Assembly: GCA_047601745.1 (NCBI GenBank)
Contig: JASGIS010000001.1
Location: 4,340,001 to 4,404,000 of the forward strand
Source: JAKPAM01 sp047601745
GTDB lineage: Bacteria > Pseudomonadota > Gammaproteobacteria > Burkholderiales > Burkholderiaceae_E
Length of the DNA stretch: 64,000 nucleotides
Direction: 5' to 3'
A program made the position numbers and the translations under genes. Below the pieces are notes generated by a model. That model searched no databases, had not been told where the DNA came from, and saw nothing but the letters and a program-made list of their open reading frames with translations. Position 1 is the first letter of the stretch; every line of letters begins with the position of its first letter. Below are positions 25,043 through 33,979 of the stretch, in pieces.

Positions 25043-25393
25043 ATGTCGATTCAACGTTTTCACGTCGGTGCCCGGATGTCGGAAGCCGCGGTCCACAACG
25101 GCGTCGTGTACCTGTCCGGCCAGGTGGCCGAGGACCCGAGCCAGGACGTCGCCGGACAGACGCGCCAGGTGCTGGCGGCGGTCGATCGGCTGCTGGCCGA
25201 GACCGGCAGCGACAAGACGCAACTGCTGCAGGTGACGATCTACCTGTCCGATATCGGTGATTTCTCGGCGATGAACGCCGAATGGGACAAATGGGTGCCG
25301 GCCGGCCACACGCCGCCGCGGGCGACCGTCGAGGCCAAGCTGGCCCGGCCGATCTACAAGGTCGAGGTCAAGGTCATCGCTGCGCAGAAGTGA
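25043..25393 (+). CDS. ridA: RidA family enamine/imine deaminase
   Basis: This 116-residue YjgF/YER057c/UK114 family protein hydrolyses reactive enamine/imine intermediates. The conserved Arg that binds the substrate carboxylate is in PPRATVEAKL, and GVVYLSGQVAEDP and QVTIYLSDI are family-typical. Members of this length belong to the Rid2/Rid3-like branches as often as to classical RidA, so the exact subgroup is unsure. It lies downstream of the alpha/beta hydrolase. Confidence 0.9.
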   Translation: MSIQRFHVGARMSEAAVHNGVVYLSGQVAEDPSQDVAGQTRQVLAAVDRLLAETGSDKTQLLQVTIYLSDIGDFSAMNAEWDKWVPAGHTPPRATVEAKLARPIYKVEVKVIAAQK

Positions 25394-25413
25394 TGACGCG
25401 GATGTGACTCACG

Positions 25414-25450
25414 AACCCGCGTCGGCGCCTGGTGGTCGCCGGCGCGGGTT
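25414..25450. terminator. Hairpin between convergent ridA and NlpC/P60 genes
   Basis: AACCCGCG (25414-25421) pairs with CGCGGGTT (25443-25450), and the inner CGGCG pairs with CGCCG. It lies between convergent genes and probably serves both. No T-tract is seen. Confidence 0.6.
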
Positions 25451-25483
25451 CGATCCTCGGGCGAACGAGCCCTCGAACGAGCC

Positions 25484-26299
25484 CTAATTGAGGATGCCCG
25501 GCGGGTTGACCGGCGAGGACATGCTGGTCGGCATCATCGCCGGCGGCGCGGGCGGCGAAGGGGCCGCCGGCTGCTGCCCGCGCCCGCGCGACTGGATGGT
25601 CGCGCCCCGGGCGCCGAGCGCGCCGCTGTCGCGTGTGCGCGGGGCCAGCGATTCGAGCAACTGGTCGAAGGCTTTCTGGTCGCGTTTCGTGTCGCGCGTC
25701 GAATCGCCGCGCGCCAGCGCGCGGTGCACGGCGCCGGTCGATACGTACGAGCGGGCCGCCGATACCGGCGCATCCGGGTCGACGACCCGCCGCGCGCCGT
25801 TGAAGCGCGTGCGCCAGTAGCGCGTGTTCAGGCTCTCGACGCGAACCTGGCCGCCGGTCGACGGCGCATGCACGAAGCGGTCGTCGCCGATGTAGATGCC
25901 GACGTGCGAGAACGCCTGGCGCAGCGTATTGAAGAACACGAGGTCGCCCGGCTGCAGCGCTTCGGCGTCGATCTGTTCGCCGGCTCGGCTCTGCTCTTCG
26001 GCGCGGCGCGGCAGCACCAACCCGGCCGCGTCGCGAAACACCAGTCGTACGAGCCCGCTGCAGTCCAGGCCGGTGCGCGGATCGTTGCCGCCGAAACGAT
26101 AATCGACGCCGAGGAACGACAGCGCGTGCGCGGCCAGCGAAGGTCCGGCGGCGTCGGTCGCCGACGGCGATGCCGGCCAGCCGTCGTCGGCGGCGTTGAC
26201 ATTGGTACACAAAACGACGCTCGCCACCGCGCAAAGGCTTGCGCACAATTTCCCGATGCTAACGGGAAGGATCGGCGGGGGATGCGAGCGCCTGGGCAT
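25484..26299 (-). CDS. NlpC/P60 (C40) family peptidoglycan peptidase
   Basis: This 271-residue secreted cysteine peptidase is probably an endopeptidase cutting cell-wall stem peptides. An N-terminal signal (about 10-36, LCASLCAVASVVLCTNVNA) precedes the C40 domain. That domain has Cys80 (GLDCSGLVRLVF), His132 (SHVGIYIG) and His144 (RFVHAP), plus EALQPGDLVFF. The C-terminal 100 residues are low-complexity and rich in Arg, Ser and Pro. It is convergent with ridA and divergent from the receiver gene. Confidence 0.93.
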   Translation of the reverse strand: MPRRSHPPPILPVSIGKLCASLCAVASVVLCTNVNAADDGWPASPSATDAAGPSLAAHALSFLGVDYRFGGNDPRTGLDCSGLVRLVFRDAAGLVLPRRAEEQSRAGEQIDAEALQPGDLVFFNTLRQAFSHVGIYIGDDRFVHAPSTGGQVRVESLNTRYWRTRFNGARRVVDPDAPVSAARSYVSTGAVHRALARGDSTRDTKRDQKAFDQLLESLAPRTRDSGALGARGATIQSRGRGQQPAAPSPPAPPAMMPTSMSSPVNPPGILN

Positions 26300-26352
26300 G
26301 TCCGCAGCCTAGGAGAAAACGATAATCATGTCAAAGATTTTGACGTATCTGC

Positions 26353-27288
26353 ATGATTCTGAATGATATGTCGGTCGTTGCATCCGCGTCCGTATTGGTG
26401 GTCGGCGATTCCAGACTGACGGCCACCGTGCTGTCGCGCGACCTGGAGCCGCGCATCGCCGTGCCGACCGTGCGCACGGCGGAGGAAGCGCTGGAGCGGA
26501 TCCTGCTCGATTCATCCGTCATCGCGGTGGTCTGCGACCTGACGCTGCCCGGCATGTCGGGCGAGGCCTTGCTGGCCCGCCTGCGCGCGTCGCGCTCGAC
26601 CCGGCTGCAGACACTGCCGTTCGTCGCGCTCGGCGGCAACGACGATCCGCAGCGCGCGGCGCGGATCGTCGGCGCCGGGGCCGGCGCCTACGTCGCCAAG
26701 CCGCGCGCCAGCCGCGATCTGGCGCGCACGCTGGCGGCGCTGCTGGACGGCCGTTTCGATATCCGCCCGGCCGGGATCGGTTCCGGGGGCTCGGCTGAGA
26801 CCGAAACCGAGACCGAGACCGGCCATGCGGCGACCCGCCAAGGCGTGCCGGGGGTCATGCCGATCGTCAGCGCGCTGCGGCTGCGCTGGCAGGCGCGCAG
26901 CCTGCGCGAGCCGGCCGACGACGCGCCGCCGGCCACCGTCTACGCACGGATCCGCCACGCGTTCGAAAGCGAGCTCCGTGCGCGCGACCGGTGGCATCCC
27001 GACCTTGATGGGCGGGGCGGGGCGCTCGGCCTGACCTGCCCGCTCGAGGATGCGCTGCGGCCGCTGCTGCGGCTGGCCCGCAATCTGCGCGAGGCCGCGG
27101 CGCGCTTCGACTGCAGCGTGTCGATCTCGATGGCGCTGGAGACCGCACGACCAACCGGTACAATCGACGTCGACGACCCGCTGTGCTCGGCCGCCAGCGT
27201 ACCCGCGCTGCCCGAAGCGGGCGAACTGACGGTCGTGCTGCCGAGCGCGCAGTTCCGGCTGAAACTCGATCGCGTGGGCCGAAGCTGA
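26353..27288 (+). CDS. Receiver-domain protein with unassigned C-terminal region
   Basis: This 311-residue protein has a CheY-like receiver at about 12-130: SVLVVGDSRLTA with acidic D19, phospho-acceptor D62 (CDLTLPGMSGEALL) and Lys116 (AYVAKPRAS). The position that normally holds Thr/Ser after strand 4 reads VALGGND, so the switch residue appears to be Gly. A short Glu-Thr repeat (SAETETETETG) follows. The last 130 residues have no recognisable output domain. No kinase gene is adjacent. ATG 26353 is used; the MSVVASAS Met is a possible second start. Confidence 0.8.
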   Translation: MILNDMSVVASASVLVVGDSRLTATVLSRDLEPRIAVPTVRTAEEALERILLDSSVIAVVCDLTLPGMSGEALLARLRASRSTRLQTLPFVALGGNDDPQRAARIVGAGAGAYVAKPRASRDLARTLAALLDGRFDIRPAGIGSGGSAETETETETGHAATRQGVPGVMPIVSALRLRWQARSLREPADDAPPATVYARIRHAFESELRARDRWHPDLDGRGGALGLTCPLEDALRPLLRLARNLREAAARFDCSVSISMALETARPTGTIDVDDPLCSAASVPALPEAGELTVVLPSAQFRLKLDRVGRS

Positions 27289-27319
27289 ACAGCCAGGCCT
27301 CCGCCTAAGGAGACCCCCG

Positions 27320-29206
27320 ATGGGCTATCACGAAGCTTGGCAGCGGTCGATCAGCGATCGCGAAGGTTTCTGGCGCGAACAGGCGTCGCGGATCCATTGG
27401 CAGACGCCGTTCGAACAGGTCCTCGACTATTCGTCGCCGCCGTTCGCGCGCTGGTTCGTCGGCGGCCGGACCAACCTGTGCTTCAACGCGGTCGACCGGC
27501 ACCTGTCGGCGCGCGCCGACGCGCCCGCGCTGATCTTCGTGTCGACCGAGACCGACCAGGAGCGCACCTGGACCTTCGGCGAACTGCATCGCGAGGTGAT
27601 GACGATGGCCGCCATCCTGCGGTCGCAGGGGGTCGGACACGGCGATCGCGTGCTGCTGTACATGCCGATGATTCCCGAGGCCGTCTTCGCGATGCTGGCC
27701 TGCGCGCGGATCGGCGCGATCCATTCGGTCGTGTTCGGCGGGTTCGCGTCGCACAGCCTGGCCAGCCGGATCGAGGACGCGACGCCGAAGCTGATCGTGT
27801 CGGCCGACGCCGGCTCGCGCACCGGCAAGGTCGTGCCGTACAAGGGCCTGCTCGACGAGGCGATCCGGCTGTCGGCGCACAAGCCCGACAAGGTGCTGAT
27901 GGTCGATCGCGGGCTGGCGCCGTTCGAATCCGTGGTCGGCCGCGACCTGGACTTCGCGACGCTGCGCGACGCGCACCGCGACGCGAAGGTCGACTGCCAG
28001 TGGCTCGAGTCGAACGAGGTCAGCTACGTGCTTTACACGTCGGGCACGACCGGCCGGCCCAAGGGCGTGCAGCGCGACGTCGGCGGCTACGCGGTCGCGC
28101 TGGCCGCGTCGATGGCCAACATCTTCCTCGGCGAGCCCGGGCAGACGTATTTCTGCACCAGCGACATCGGCTGGGTCGTCGGGCATTCGTACATCGTCTA
28201 CGGCCCGCTGATCCACGGCATGGCGACGATCCTGTACGAGGGCACGCCGGTGCGGCCCGACGCGGGCATCCTGTGGCAGCTCGTCGAGCGCCATAAGGTG
28301 TCGGTGATGTTCTCGGCGCCGACCGCTATCCGCGTGCTCAAGAAACAGGATCCGGCCTGGCTAGAACGCTACGACACGTCGTCGCTGAAGGCGCTGTTCC
28401 TGGCCGGCGAGCCGCTGGACGAACCGACGGCCACGTGGATCGGCGACGGGCTGCGCGTGCCGGTCATCGACAACTACTGGCAGACCGAGTCGGGCTGGCC
28501 GATCCTGACGCTGGCCAACGGCATCGAGAAGATGGCGGCCAAGCCGGGCAGCCCCGGCGTGCCGATGTACGGCTACGACGTGCAGATCGTCGACGAGGTC
28601 AGCGGCGAGCCCCTGGGCGCGAACCAGAAAGGCGTGCTGGCGATCGCGCCGCCGCTGCCGCCCGGCTGCATGCAGACGGTCTGGCACGACGACCGGCGCT
28701 TCGTCGACACGTACTTCTCGGCGATCCCGCAGCGGATGCTGTATTCGACGTTCGACTGGGGGATCCGCGACGAGGACGGCTATTACTTCATCCTGGGCCG
28801 CACCGACGACGTCATCAACGTCGCCGGGCATCGGCTCGGCACGCGCGAGATCGAGGAGGCGTTGCTCAGCCATCCGGGAATCGCCGAATGCGCGGTGGTC
28901 GGCGTCGCCGATTCGCTGAAGGGGCAGGTCGCGGTCGGCTTCGCGGTGCCGCGCGACAGCGGTGTCGCCACCGGCTCCGACGCGGCGCTGGCGCTGGAGG
29001 GCGAACTGATGCGGACCGTCGAGCGCCAGCTCGGCGCGGTCGCGCGGCCCGCCCGCGTCCACCTGGTGTCGATCCTTCCGAAGACGCGTTCGGGCAAGGT
29101 GCTGCGGCGTTCGATCCAGGCCGCCTGCGAGGGGCGCGACACCGGTGATCTGACGACGATCGAGGATCCGACCGCACTGGACCAGATCCGCGCCGCGTTG
29201 CGATGA
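27320..29206 (+). CDS. prpE: Propionyl-CoA synthetase PrpE
   Basis: The enzyme makes propionyl-CoA from propionate, ATP and CoA by an adenylate intermediate. At 628 residues it starts MGYHEAWQRSISDREGFWREQA. The P-loop-like YTSGTTGRPKGVQRD, DNYWQTESGWP and GRTDDVINVAGHRLGTREIEEAL are typical of the PrpE branch. The acetylatable catalytic lysine is Lys593 (PKTRSGKVLRR). An AAGGAG site precedes ATG 27320. There is no prpB/C/D neighbour, so propionyl-CoA disposal must be elsewhere. It overlaps the next gene by 4 bases. Confidence 0.95.
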   Translation: MGYHEAWQRSISDREGFWREQASRIHWQTPFEQVLDYSSPPFARWFVGGRTNLCFNAVDRHLSARADAPALIFVSTETDQERTWTFGELHREVMTMAAILRSQGVGHGDRVLLYMPMIPEAVFAMLACARIGAIHSVVFGGFASHSLASRIEDATPKLIVSADAGSRTGKVVPYKGLLDEAIRLSAHKPDKVLMVDRGLAPFESVVGRDLDFATLRDAHRDAKVDCQWLESNEVSYVLYTSGTTGRPKGVQRDVGGYAVALAASMANIFLGEPGQTYFCTSDIGWVVGHSYIVYGPLIHGMATILYEGTPVRPDAGILWQLVERHKVSVMFSAPTAIRVLKKQDPAWLERYDTSSLKALFLAGEPLDEPTATWIGDGLRVPVIDNYWQTESGWPILTLANGIEKMAAKPGSPGVPMYGYDVQIVDEVSGEPLGANQKGVLAIAPPLPPGCMQTVWHDDRRFVDTYFSAIPQRMLYSTFDWGIRDEDGYYFILGRTDDVINVAGHRLGTREIEEALLSHPGIAECAVVGVADSLKGQVAVGFAVPRDSGVATGSDAALALEGELMRTVERQLGAVARPARVHLVSILPKTRSGKVLRRSIQAACEGRDTGDLTTIEDPTALDQIRAALR

Positions 29207-30114
29207 TCGATACGGGGATCGTCATCAAGCGTCTGTTCGAGATGCTGGTGCTGCCGCCGGGCGGCCCGCTGGTCTGCGTGGCGATCGGTCTGCTCGCGAT
29301 GATCCGCTGGCCGAAGGCGGGCCGCGCGATCGCGGCGTTCGGCGTGGTCGCCGGCTGGGCGCTGTCGACCTCCGCGATGGCCCATCTGCTGTCCCGCTAC
29401 GTCGAAGGCGATCTGGTCGGATTGCAGGCGAAGCAACTGGACGAGGCGATGCACGGCGATCATCCTCCGGGCGCCGTCGTCGTGCTCAGCGGCGGCACCA
29501 CTTATGACTCGCGCGAAGTGCCCGGTCCCGACGTGCTGCTCGCCCGTTCGCTCAATCGGATCGTGCAGGGCGCGCGGATGGCCCGGGCCAGCGGCCTGCC
29601 GGTGCTCGTCAGCGGCGGCGCGGTCGTCGTCGATCACGAGCCCGAGGCGGTGGTGATGGCGCGGACCTTGCGCCAGGACTTCGGCATCGCGCCGCGCTGG
29701 GTCGAATCCGGTTCGCTCGATACGTTCGACAACGCGACGCGCTCGGTGAGCATGCTGCGCGCGGCCGGCATCGATTCGGTCATCCTGGTCACCGACGCGA
29801 TCCACATGCGGCGGGCCAGCCGGCTGTTCGTCGCGCAGGGGATCCGCGTGCTGCCGGCGCCGGTCGGGTTCTCGGGCGCGACCGGCAACGCCGGCTCGTT
29901 CACGTGGCTGCCGTCGTCGCAGGGCGCGGCCCGCGTCTGGATCGCCGCGCATGAACTGGTCGGCGAGTGGTGGTATCAGTGGCGATCGCCGAGCGTGCTG
30001 GCCGACGGCCGGCATCCCGATGCGGCGACCGGCGCCGCCACCGCCGGCACCAGCACCGGCAGTACCGGTACCGGTACCGGTACCGGTACTGCCGGTACTG
30101 CCGGCGGCGGCTAG
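29203..30114 (+). CDS. YdcF family (ElyC/SanA-like, DUF218) membrane protein
   Basis: This 303-residue protein has two N-terminal membrane segments (PGGPLVCVAIGLLAMIRW and IAAFGVVAGWALSTSAM) and then the DUF218 domain: AVVVLSGGTTYD, RIVQGARMARASGLPVLVSGG, DTFDNATRS and ILVTDAIHMRRASRLF. Related ElyC/SanA proteins act in envelope integrity; the enzymatic role is not settled. The ATG overlaps the prpE stop. The C-terminal tail is a Gly-Thr repeat encoded by a TACCGG microsatellite, which may vary in length. Confidence 0.9.
   Translation: MIDTGIVIKRLFEMLVLPPGGPLVCVAIGLLAMIRWPKAGRAIAAFGVVAGWALSTSAMAHLLSRYVEGDLVGLQAKQLDEAMHGDHPPGAVVVLSGGTTYDSREVPGPDVLLARSLNRIVQGARMARASGLPVLVSGGAVVVDHEPEAVVMARTLRQDFGIAPRWVESGSLDTFDNATRSVSMLRAAGIDSVILVTDAIHMRRASRLFVAQGIRVLPAPVGFSGATGNAGSFTWLPSSQGAARVWIAAHELVGEWWYQWRSPSVLADGRHPDAATGAATAGTSTGSTGTGTGTGTAGTAGGG
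30040..30110. repeat. TACCGG microsatellite at the 3' end of the YdcF-like gene
   Basis: An uninterrupted run of TACCGG units (about 30063-30088), flanked by related ACCGGC and TACTGCCGG units, encodes a Thr-Gly repeat before the stop. Each unit is a 6-bp palindrome-containing sequence, and slippage changes the tail length in frame. Confidence 0.85.
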
Positions 30115-30157
30115 AATCGCAGCCTTCCTGTTTTTTCATCACCCGAGGATCGATGAC

Positions 30158-30559
30158 ATGATCGAGCGCAAGATGCTGACCGCTGACGACGTCAAACGCA
30201 TGGCCGCCGCGGCCGAGGCCGAGGCCAAGGCCAACAAGTGGGCGGTGACGATCGCGATCGTCGATGCCGGCGGTCATCTGCTGTGGCTGCAGCGGCTCGA
30301 CGGCGCCGCGCCCGTCTCGGCGCACATCGCGCCGGCCAAGGCGCACACGGCCGCCGTCGGCTGCCGCGAGACCAAGTCGTACGAGGACATGATCAACGGC
30401 GGACGCTACGCGTTCCTGTCGGCGCCGCACATCGAGGGCATGCTCGAGGGCGGCGTGCCGATCGTCGTCGACGGTTACGTGATCGGCGCGGTCGGCGTAT
30501 CGGGCGTCAAGGCCACCGAGGACGCACAGGTCGCCCGCGCCGGCATCGCCGCGCTCTGA
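30158..30559 (+). CDS. GlcG/HbpS family (DUF336) protein
   Basis: This 133-residue protein begins MIERKMLTADDVKRMAAAAEAEA and contains WAVTIAIVDAGGHLLWLQRLDGA, PAKAHTAAVGCRETK and GGVPIVVDGYVIGAVGVSGVKATEDAQVA. That is the full HbpS/GlcG fold; homologues bind heme or are associated with glycolate and diol metabolism. The function here is unknown. ATG 30158 follows a GAGGA site. It sits between the YdcF-like and MFS genes in the same orientation. Confidence 0.9.
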   Translation: MIERKMLTADDVKRMAAAAEAEAKANKWAVTIAIVDAGGHLLWLQRLDGAAPVSAHIAPAKAHTAAVGCRETKSYEDMINGGRYAFLSAPHIEGMLEGGVPIVVDGYVIGAVGVSGVKATEDAQVARAGIAAL

Positions 30560-30596
30560 TCGCCGGCGCCGCACGCCTGGTCCCGGGACGCGCGAA

Positions 30597-31913
30597 TTGC
30601 GAGGCTTCGATCGCCACGCGCTGAACGATGGGGTTCGCGGCCGCGAGGTCTTCGGCTGGGCCGCTTATGACTTCGCGAACTCGGGTTACACGACCGTCGT
30701 CCTGACGGCGGTGTTCAACGCTTACTTCGTCGGTGTCGTCGCCGGCAATGCATCGTGGGCCACGCTGGCGTGGACGGCCGCGCTGTCGCTGTCGAACCTG
30801 CTGGTGATGCTGACGATGCCGGCGATCGGCGCGTATGCCGATGCGCATCGCCGCAAGCGCCGCCTGCTGGCCTGGAGCACCGTCGGCTGCGTGCTCGGCA
30901 CGGCCGCGCTCGCGCTGACCGGGCCGGGCACGCTGCTGGTCGCGGTGCTGGCCGTCGTCGCGTCCAACTACTGCTACGCGATGGGCGAGACGCTGATCGC
31001 CGCCTTCCTGCCCGAGCTGGCGCGGCCGCGCGCGATCGGCCGGGTGTCGGGCTGGGGCTGGGCGTTCGGCTATTTCGGCGGCATGCTGACGCTCGGCCTG
31101 TGCCTGGCCTACGTGCTGTCGGCGCAGGCGGCCGGCCGGCCGGCGACGACGTTCGTGCCGATGGCGATGCTGATCACGGCCGCGGTGTTCGCGCTCGCGT
31201 CCGTGCCCACGTTCGCGCTGCTGCGCGAGCGCGGCGTCGCCGGCGGCGCCGAAGCGGCCGCGGCGGCCGCTGGATCGCCGACGCGCGAACCGGTCCGCTT
31301 CGGCGCGCGCTTGTCCCGTTCGTTTCGCGAATCGCGCGGATTCGTCGATTTCCGGCGGCTGCTCGTTTGCGGCGTCTGCTATCAGGCGGGCATCTCGGTC
31401 GTCATCGCGCTGGCGGCCGTCTATGCCGAACAGGTCATGCATTTCACGTCGGTGCAGACGATGGCGCTGATCTTCACCGTCAACATCGCCGCGGCCGTCG
31501 GCGCGTTCGGCTTCGGCTACGTCGAGGACCGGATCGGCCATCGGCGCGCGCTGCAGTGGACGCTGCTGGCGTGGATCGGCATGGTGCTGATCGCGGGCCT
31601 GGGCCGCAGCGCCGCGGCGTTCTGGATCGCGGCGACGATCGCCGGCCTGTGCATGGGGTCGAGCCAGTCCTGCGGGCGGGCGATCGTCGGCGTGCTGGCG
31701 CCGCCGTCGCGGATCGCCGAGTTCTACGGGCTGTGGGCGCTGGCCGTTCGCCTGGCGTCGATCGTCGGGCCGCTGACGTACGGTGCGGTGACCTGGGCGA
31801 CCGGCGGCGATCACCGTACCGCGATCCTGTCGACCGGATCGTTCTTCGTGCTGGGCCTGATCGCGCTCGCGCGCATCGACCTGGTGCGCGGCGAACAGGC
31901 TGCCCGGGCCTAA
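30597..31913 (+). CDS. MFS transporter, UMF1 family
   Basis: This 438-residue inner-membrane transporter has an N-terminal signature VFGWAAYDFANSGYTTVVLTAVF, which is characteristic of the UMF1/vacuole effluxer-like MFS branch. About twelve hydrophobic segments are visible, with ADAHRRKRRLL after segment 2 and VEDRIGHRRALQ in the second half. The substrate is unknown. No ATG is near the start, so TTG 30597 is the likeliest initiator. It follows the DUF336 gene by 37 bp. Confidence 0.87.
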   Translation: MRGFDRHALNDGVRGREVFGWAAYDFANSGYTTVVLTAVFNAYFVGVVAGNASWATLAWTAALSLSNLLVMLTMPAIGAYADAHRRKRRLLAWSTVGCVLGTAALALTGPGTLLVAVLAVVASNYCYAMGETLIAAFLPELARPRAIGRVSGWGWAFGYFGGMLTLGLCLAYVLSAQAAGRPATTFVPMAMLITAAVFALASVPTFALLRERGVAGGAEAAAAAAGSPTREPVRFGARLSRSFRESRGFVDFRRLLVCGVCYQAGISVVIALAAVYAEQVMHFTSVQTMALIFTVNIAAAVGAFGFGYVEDRIGHRRALQWTLLAWIGMVLIAGLGRSAAAFWIAATIAGLCMGSSQSCGRAIVGVLAPPSRIAEFYGLWALAVRLASIVGPLTYGAVTWATGGDHRTAILSTGSFFVLGLIALARIDLVRGEQAARA

Positions 31914-32291
31914 GCTGTGTCATCGATCGACTTCCAGCGGTTGCAATTCCCGGCAGGGCCTCGACACCCGGGTCACCGGACATCCGTTCGATTCGGGCGG
32001 TGATGATCGGGCGGGGCGTACCTCCGGCGCGGGCCCGATCTTCGGATGAACAGGCGCCGGCCGTTCCAGGGTGAACAGGCGCCGTCCGTTTCAGCGTGAA
32101 CAGGGGCCGGCCGTTCCAGCGTGAACAGGCGCCGGCCGTTCCATTTCCCGCGCACGGGCCGGGATCCGTCCGCTCGGAGGCCGAGCCCAGGTATCCACGT
32201 ATTCCGCGATTCACCCGCTCTCGGCACAATCGGATAACCGACCGGTTCCGGTCGCGGGTATGGTTCCTGCTAGGTTCGAACGGGAGCGTTC
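31914..32291. other. Gene-free interval with tandem repeats before the ABC importer
   Basis: These 378 bp contain no supported gene. The middle is a four-unit 25-bp tandem repeat (32047-32146). The 3' end carries the promoter and ribosome-site region of the binding-protein gene (GGGAG six bases before ATG 32292). Confidence 0.7.
32047..32146. repeat. Four 25-bp tandem repeats
   Basis: Units at 32047, 32072, 32097 and 32122 are exactly 25 bp and begin TGAACAGG. Units 1, 3 and 4 share GGCCGTTCCA; unit 2 has two changes. The period is not a multiple of 3 and no gene covers it. There are no spacers, so it is not a CRISPR array. Confidence 0.92.
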
Positions 32292-33908
32292 ATGAACAGT
32301 CTTGTGGAAGAGAGGGCGATGTCGAAAGGTTCCTTGCTCAAGCGCGTCATCGGGGCGGCAGCCCTCACCGCATCGGCCGTGCTGGCGATGCCCGGCGGCG
32401 CATTCGCGCAGACGACGCTGCGCGCCGTCATGCATTCGGATCTGAAGATTCTCGATCCGATGTGGACGACGGCATTCATCGTCCGCAATCACGGCTACAT
32501 GATCTACGACACGCTGTTCGCGATGGACGACAAGGGCGAGATCAAGCCGCAGATGGTCGACAAGTACACGGTGTCGCCGGACCAGTTGCTGTGGACGTTC
32601 ACGCTGCGTGACGGCCTGCTGTTCCACGACGGCAAGCCGGTGACGTCCGAGGACGTGATCGCGTCGCTCAAGCGCTGGGCGGCCCGCGATTCGGTCGGCC
32701 AGACGCTGGCGACGCTGATCAGCGACTACAAGGCGGTCGATGCGAAGACGTTCACGATCACGCTCAAGTCGCCGACCGGCCTGATGCTGCAGGGCCTGGG
32801 CAAGCCGTCGTCGAACGTGCCGTTCATCATGCCCAAGCGCGTCGCCGACACGTCGCCGAACGAGCAGATCAAGGAATACATCGGTTCGGGCCCGTTCGTG
32901 TTCAAGACCGACGAATGGAAACCCGGCGACAAGGCCGTCTACGTCAAGTTCGACAAGTACAAGCCGCGCGCCGAGCCCGCCTCGGGGCTGGCCGGCGGCA
33001 AGGTCGTCAAGGTCGACCGCGTCGAGTGGAAGGTGATGCCGGACGTGCAGACGGCCGTCAACGCGCTCAAGGCCGGCGAGATCGATTTCATCGAGCAGCC
33101 GCAGCATGATCTGCTGCCGGTGCTGACGGCCAGCCCCGACGTCAAGCTCTTCGACATGATTCCGCTGGGCAACCAGTACACGTTCCGCTTCAATACGCTG
33201 ACCAAGCCGTTCGACAACCCGAAGATCCGCCAGGCGGTGCTGTACGCGTTCAACCAGGAAGACTTCCTGAAGGCGGTCATCGGCGATCCGAAGTACTACA
33301 AGGTCTGCAAGTCGTTCTTCGTCTGCGGCACCGAGTTCTCGACGATGGCCGGCATGGACGACAAGCTCGAATCGAACTTCAAGAAATCGCGCGAGCTGCT
33401 CAAGGAAGCGAAGTACGACGGCACGCCGGTCGTCCTCATGCATTCGACCGACCTGCAGGTGCTGACGAACCTCGCGCCGGTCGCCAAGTCGCTGCTGGAG
33501 AAGGGCGGCTTCAAGGTCGACATGCAGTCGATGGACTGGCAGACGCTGGTGTCGCGCCGCGCGAAGAAGGATCCGATCGACGCCGGCGGCTGGAGCGCGT
33601 TCCTGACCAACTGGGTCGCGGCCGACGCGCTGAATCCGATCGGCCACGCGTACATCAACGCGAGCTGCGATCAGGCGCCGCCCGGCTGGCCGTGCGACAA
33701 GCAGATCGAGGAGCTGCGTGACCAGTTCGCGCGCGAGACCGATCCGGCCAAGCAGAAGGCGATCGCCGAGAAGGTGCAGTTGCGCGAGCTCGAATACCCG
33801 ACGATGGTGCCGGTCGGCCAGTGGTACCTGTCGGTGGCGATGCGCAAGAACGTGCAGGGCGCGCTGCAGGCGCCGGCGCCGGTGTTCTGGAACATCGAGA
33901 AGAAATAA
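32292..33908 (+). CDS. ABC transporter substrate-binding protein (peptide/nickel family 5)
   Basis: This periplasmic solute-binding protein has 538 residues, with a signal peptide ending in AVLAMPGGAFA-QTT. Family 5 features include LRDGLLFHDGKPVTSEDVIASL, GSGPFVFKTDEWKPGDKAV and FNTLTKPFDNPKIRQAVLYAFNQEDFL. It is the first gene of a four-gene importer. ATG 32292 and ATG 32319 (MSKGSLLK) both have ribosome sites; the second gives a more typical signal peptide. The ligand is probably a peptide or peptide-like compound and is not determined. Confidence 0.93.
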   Translation: MNSLVEERAMSKGSLLKRVIGAAALTASAVLAMPGGAFAQTTLRAVMHSDLKILDPMWTTAFIVRNHGYMIYDTLFAMDDKGEIKPQMVDKYTVSPDQLLWTFTLRDGLLFHDGKPVTSEDVIASLKRWAARDSVGQTLATLISDYKAVDAKTFTITLKSPTGLMLQGLGKPSSNVPFIMPKRVADTSPNEQIKEYIGSGPFVFKTDEWKPGDKAVYVKFDKYKPRAEPASGLAGGKVVKVDRVEWKVMPDVQTAVNALKAGEIDFIEQPQHDLLPVLTASPDVKLFDMIPLGNQYTFRFNTLTKPFDNPKIRQAVLYAFNQEDFLKAVIGDPKYYKVCKSFFVCGTEFSTMAGMDDKLESNFKKSRELLKEAKYDGTPVVLMHSTDLQVLTNLAPVAKSLLEKGGFKVDMQSMDWQTLVSRRAKKDPIDAGGWSAFLTNWVAADALNPIGHAYINASCDQAPPGWPCDKQIEELRDQFARETDPAKQKAIAEKVQLRELEYPTMVPVGQWYLSVAMRKNVQGALQAPAPVFWNIEKK

Positions 33909-33979
33909 TAAGCGTCCGGTGACGGAGCCGCGGCGGCGACAGCCGCGGCCCGCGGACGCAGGCCGGAGGACTCGTCCTT

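Noticed and set aside
32047..32146. CRISPR array
   Set aside because: Units are directly adjacent with no spacers, and no cas gene is in the window.
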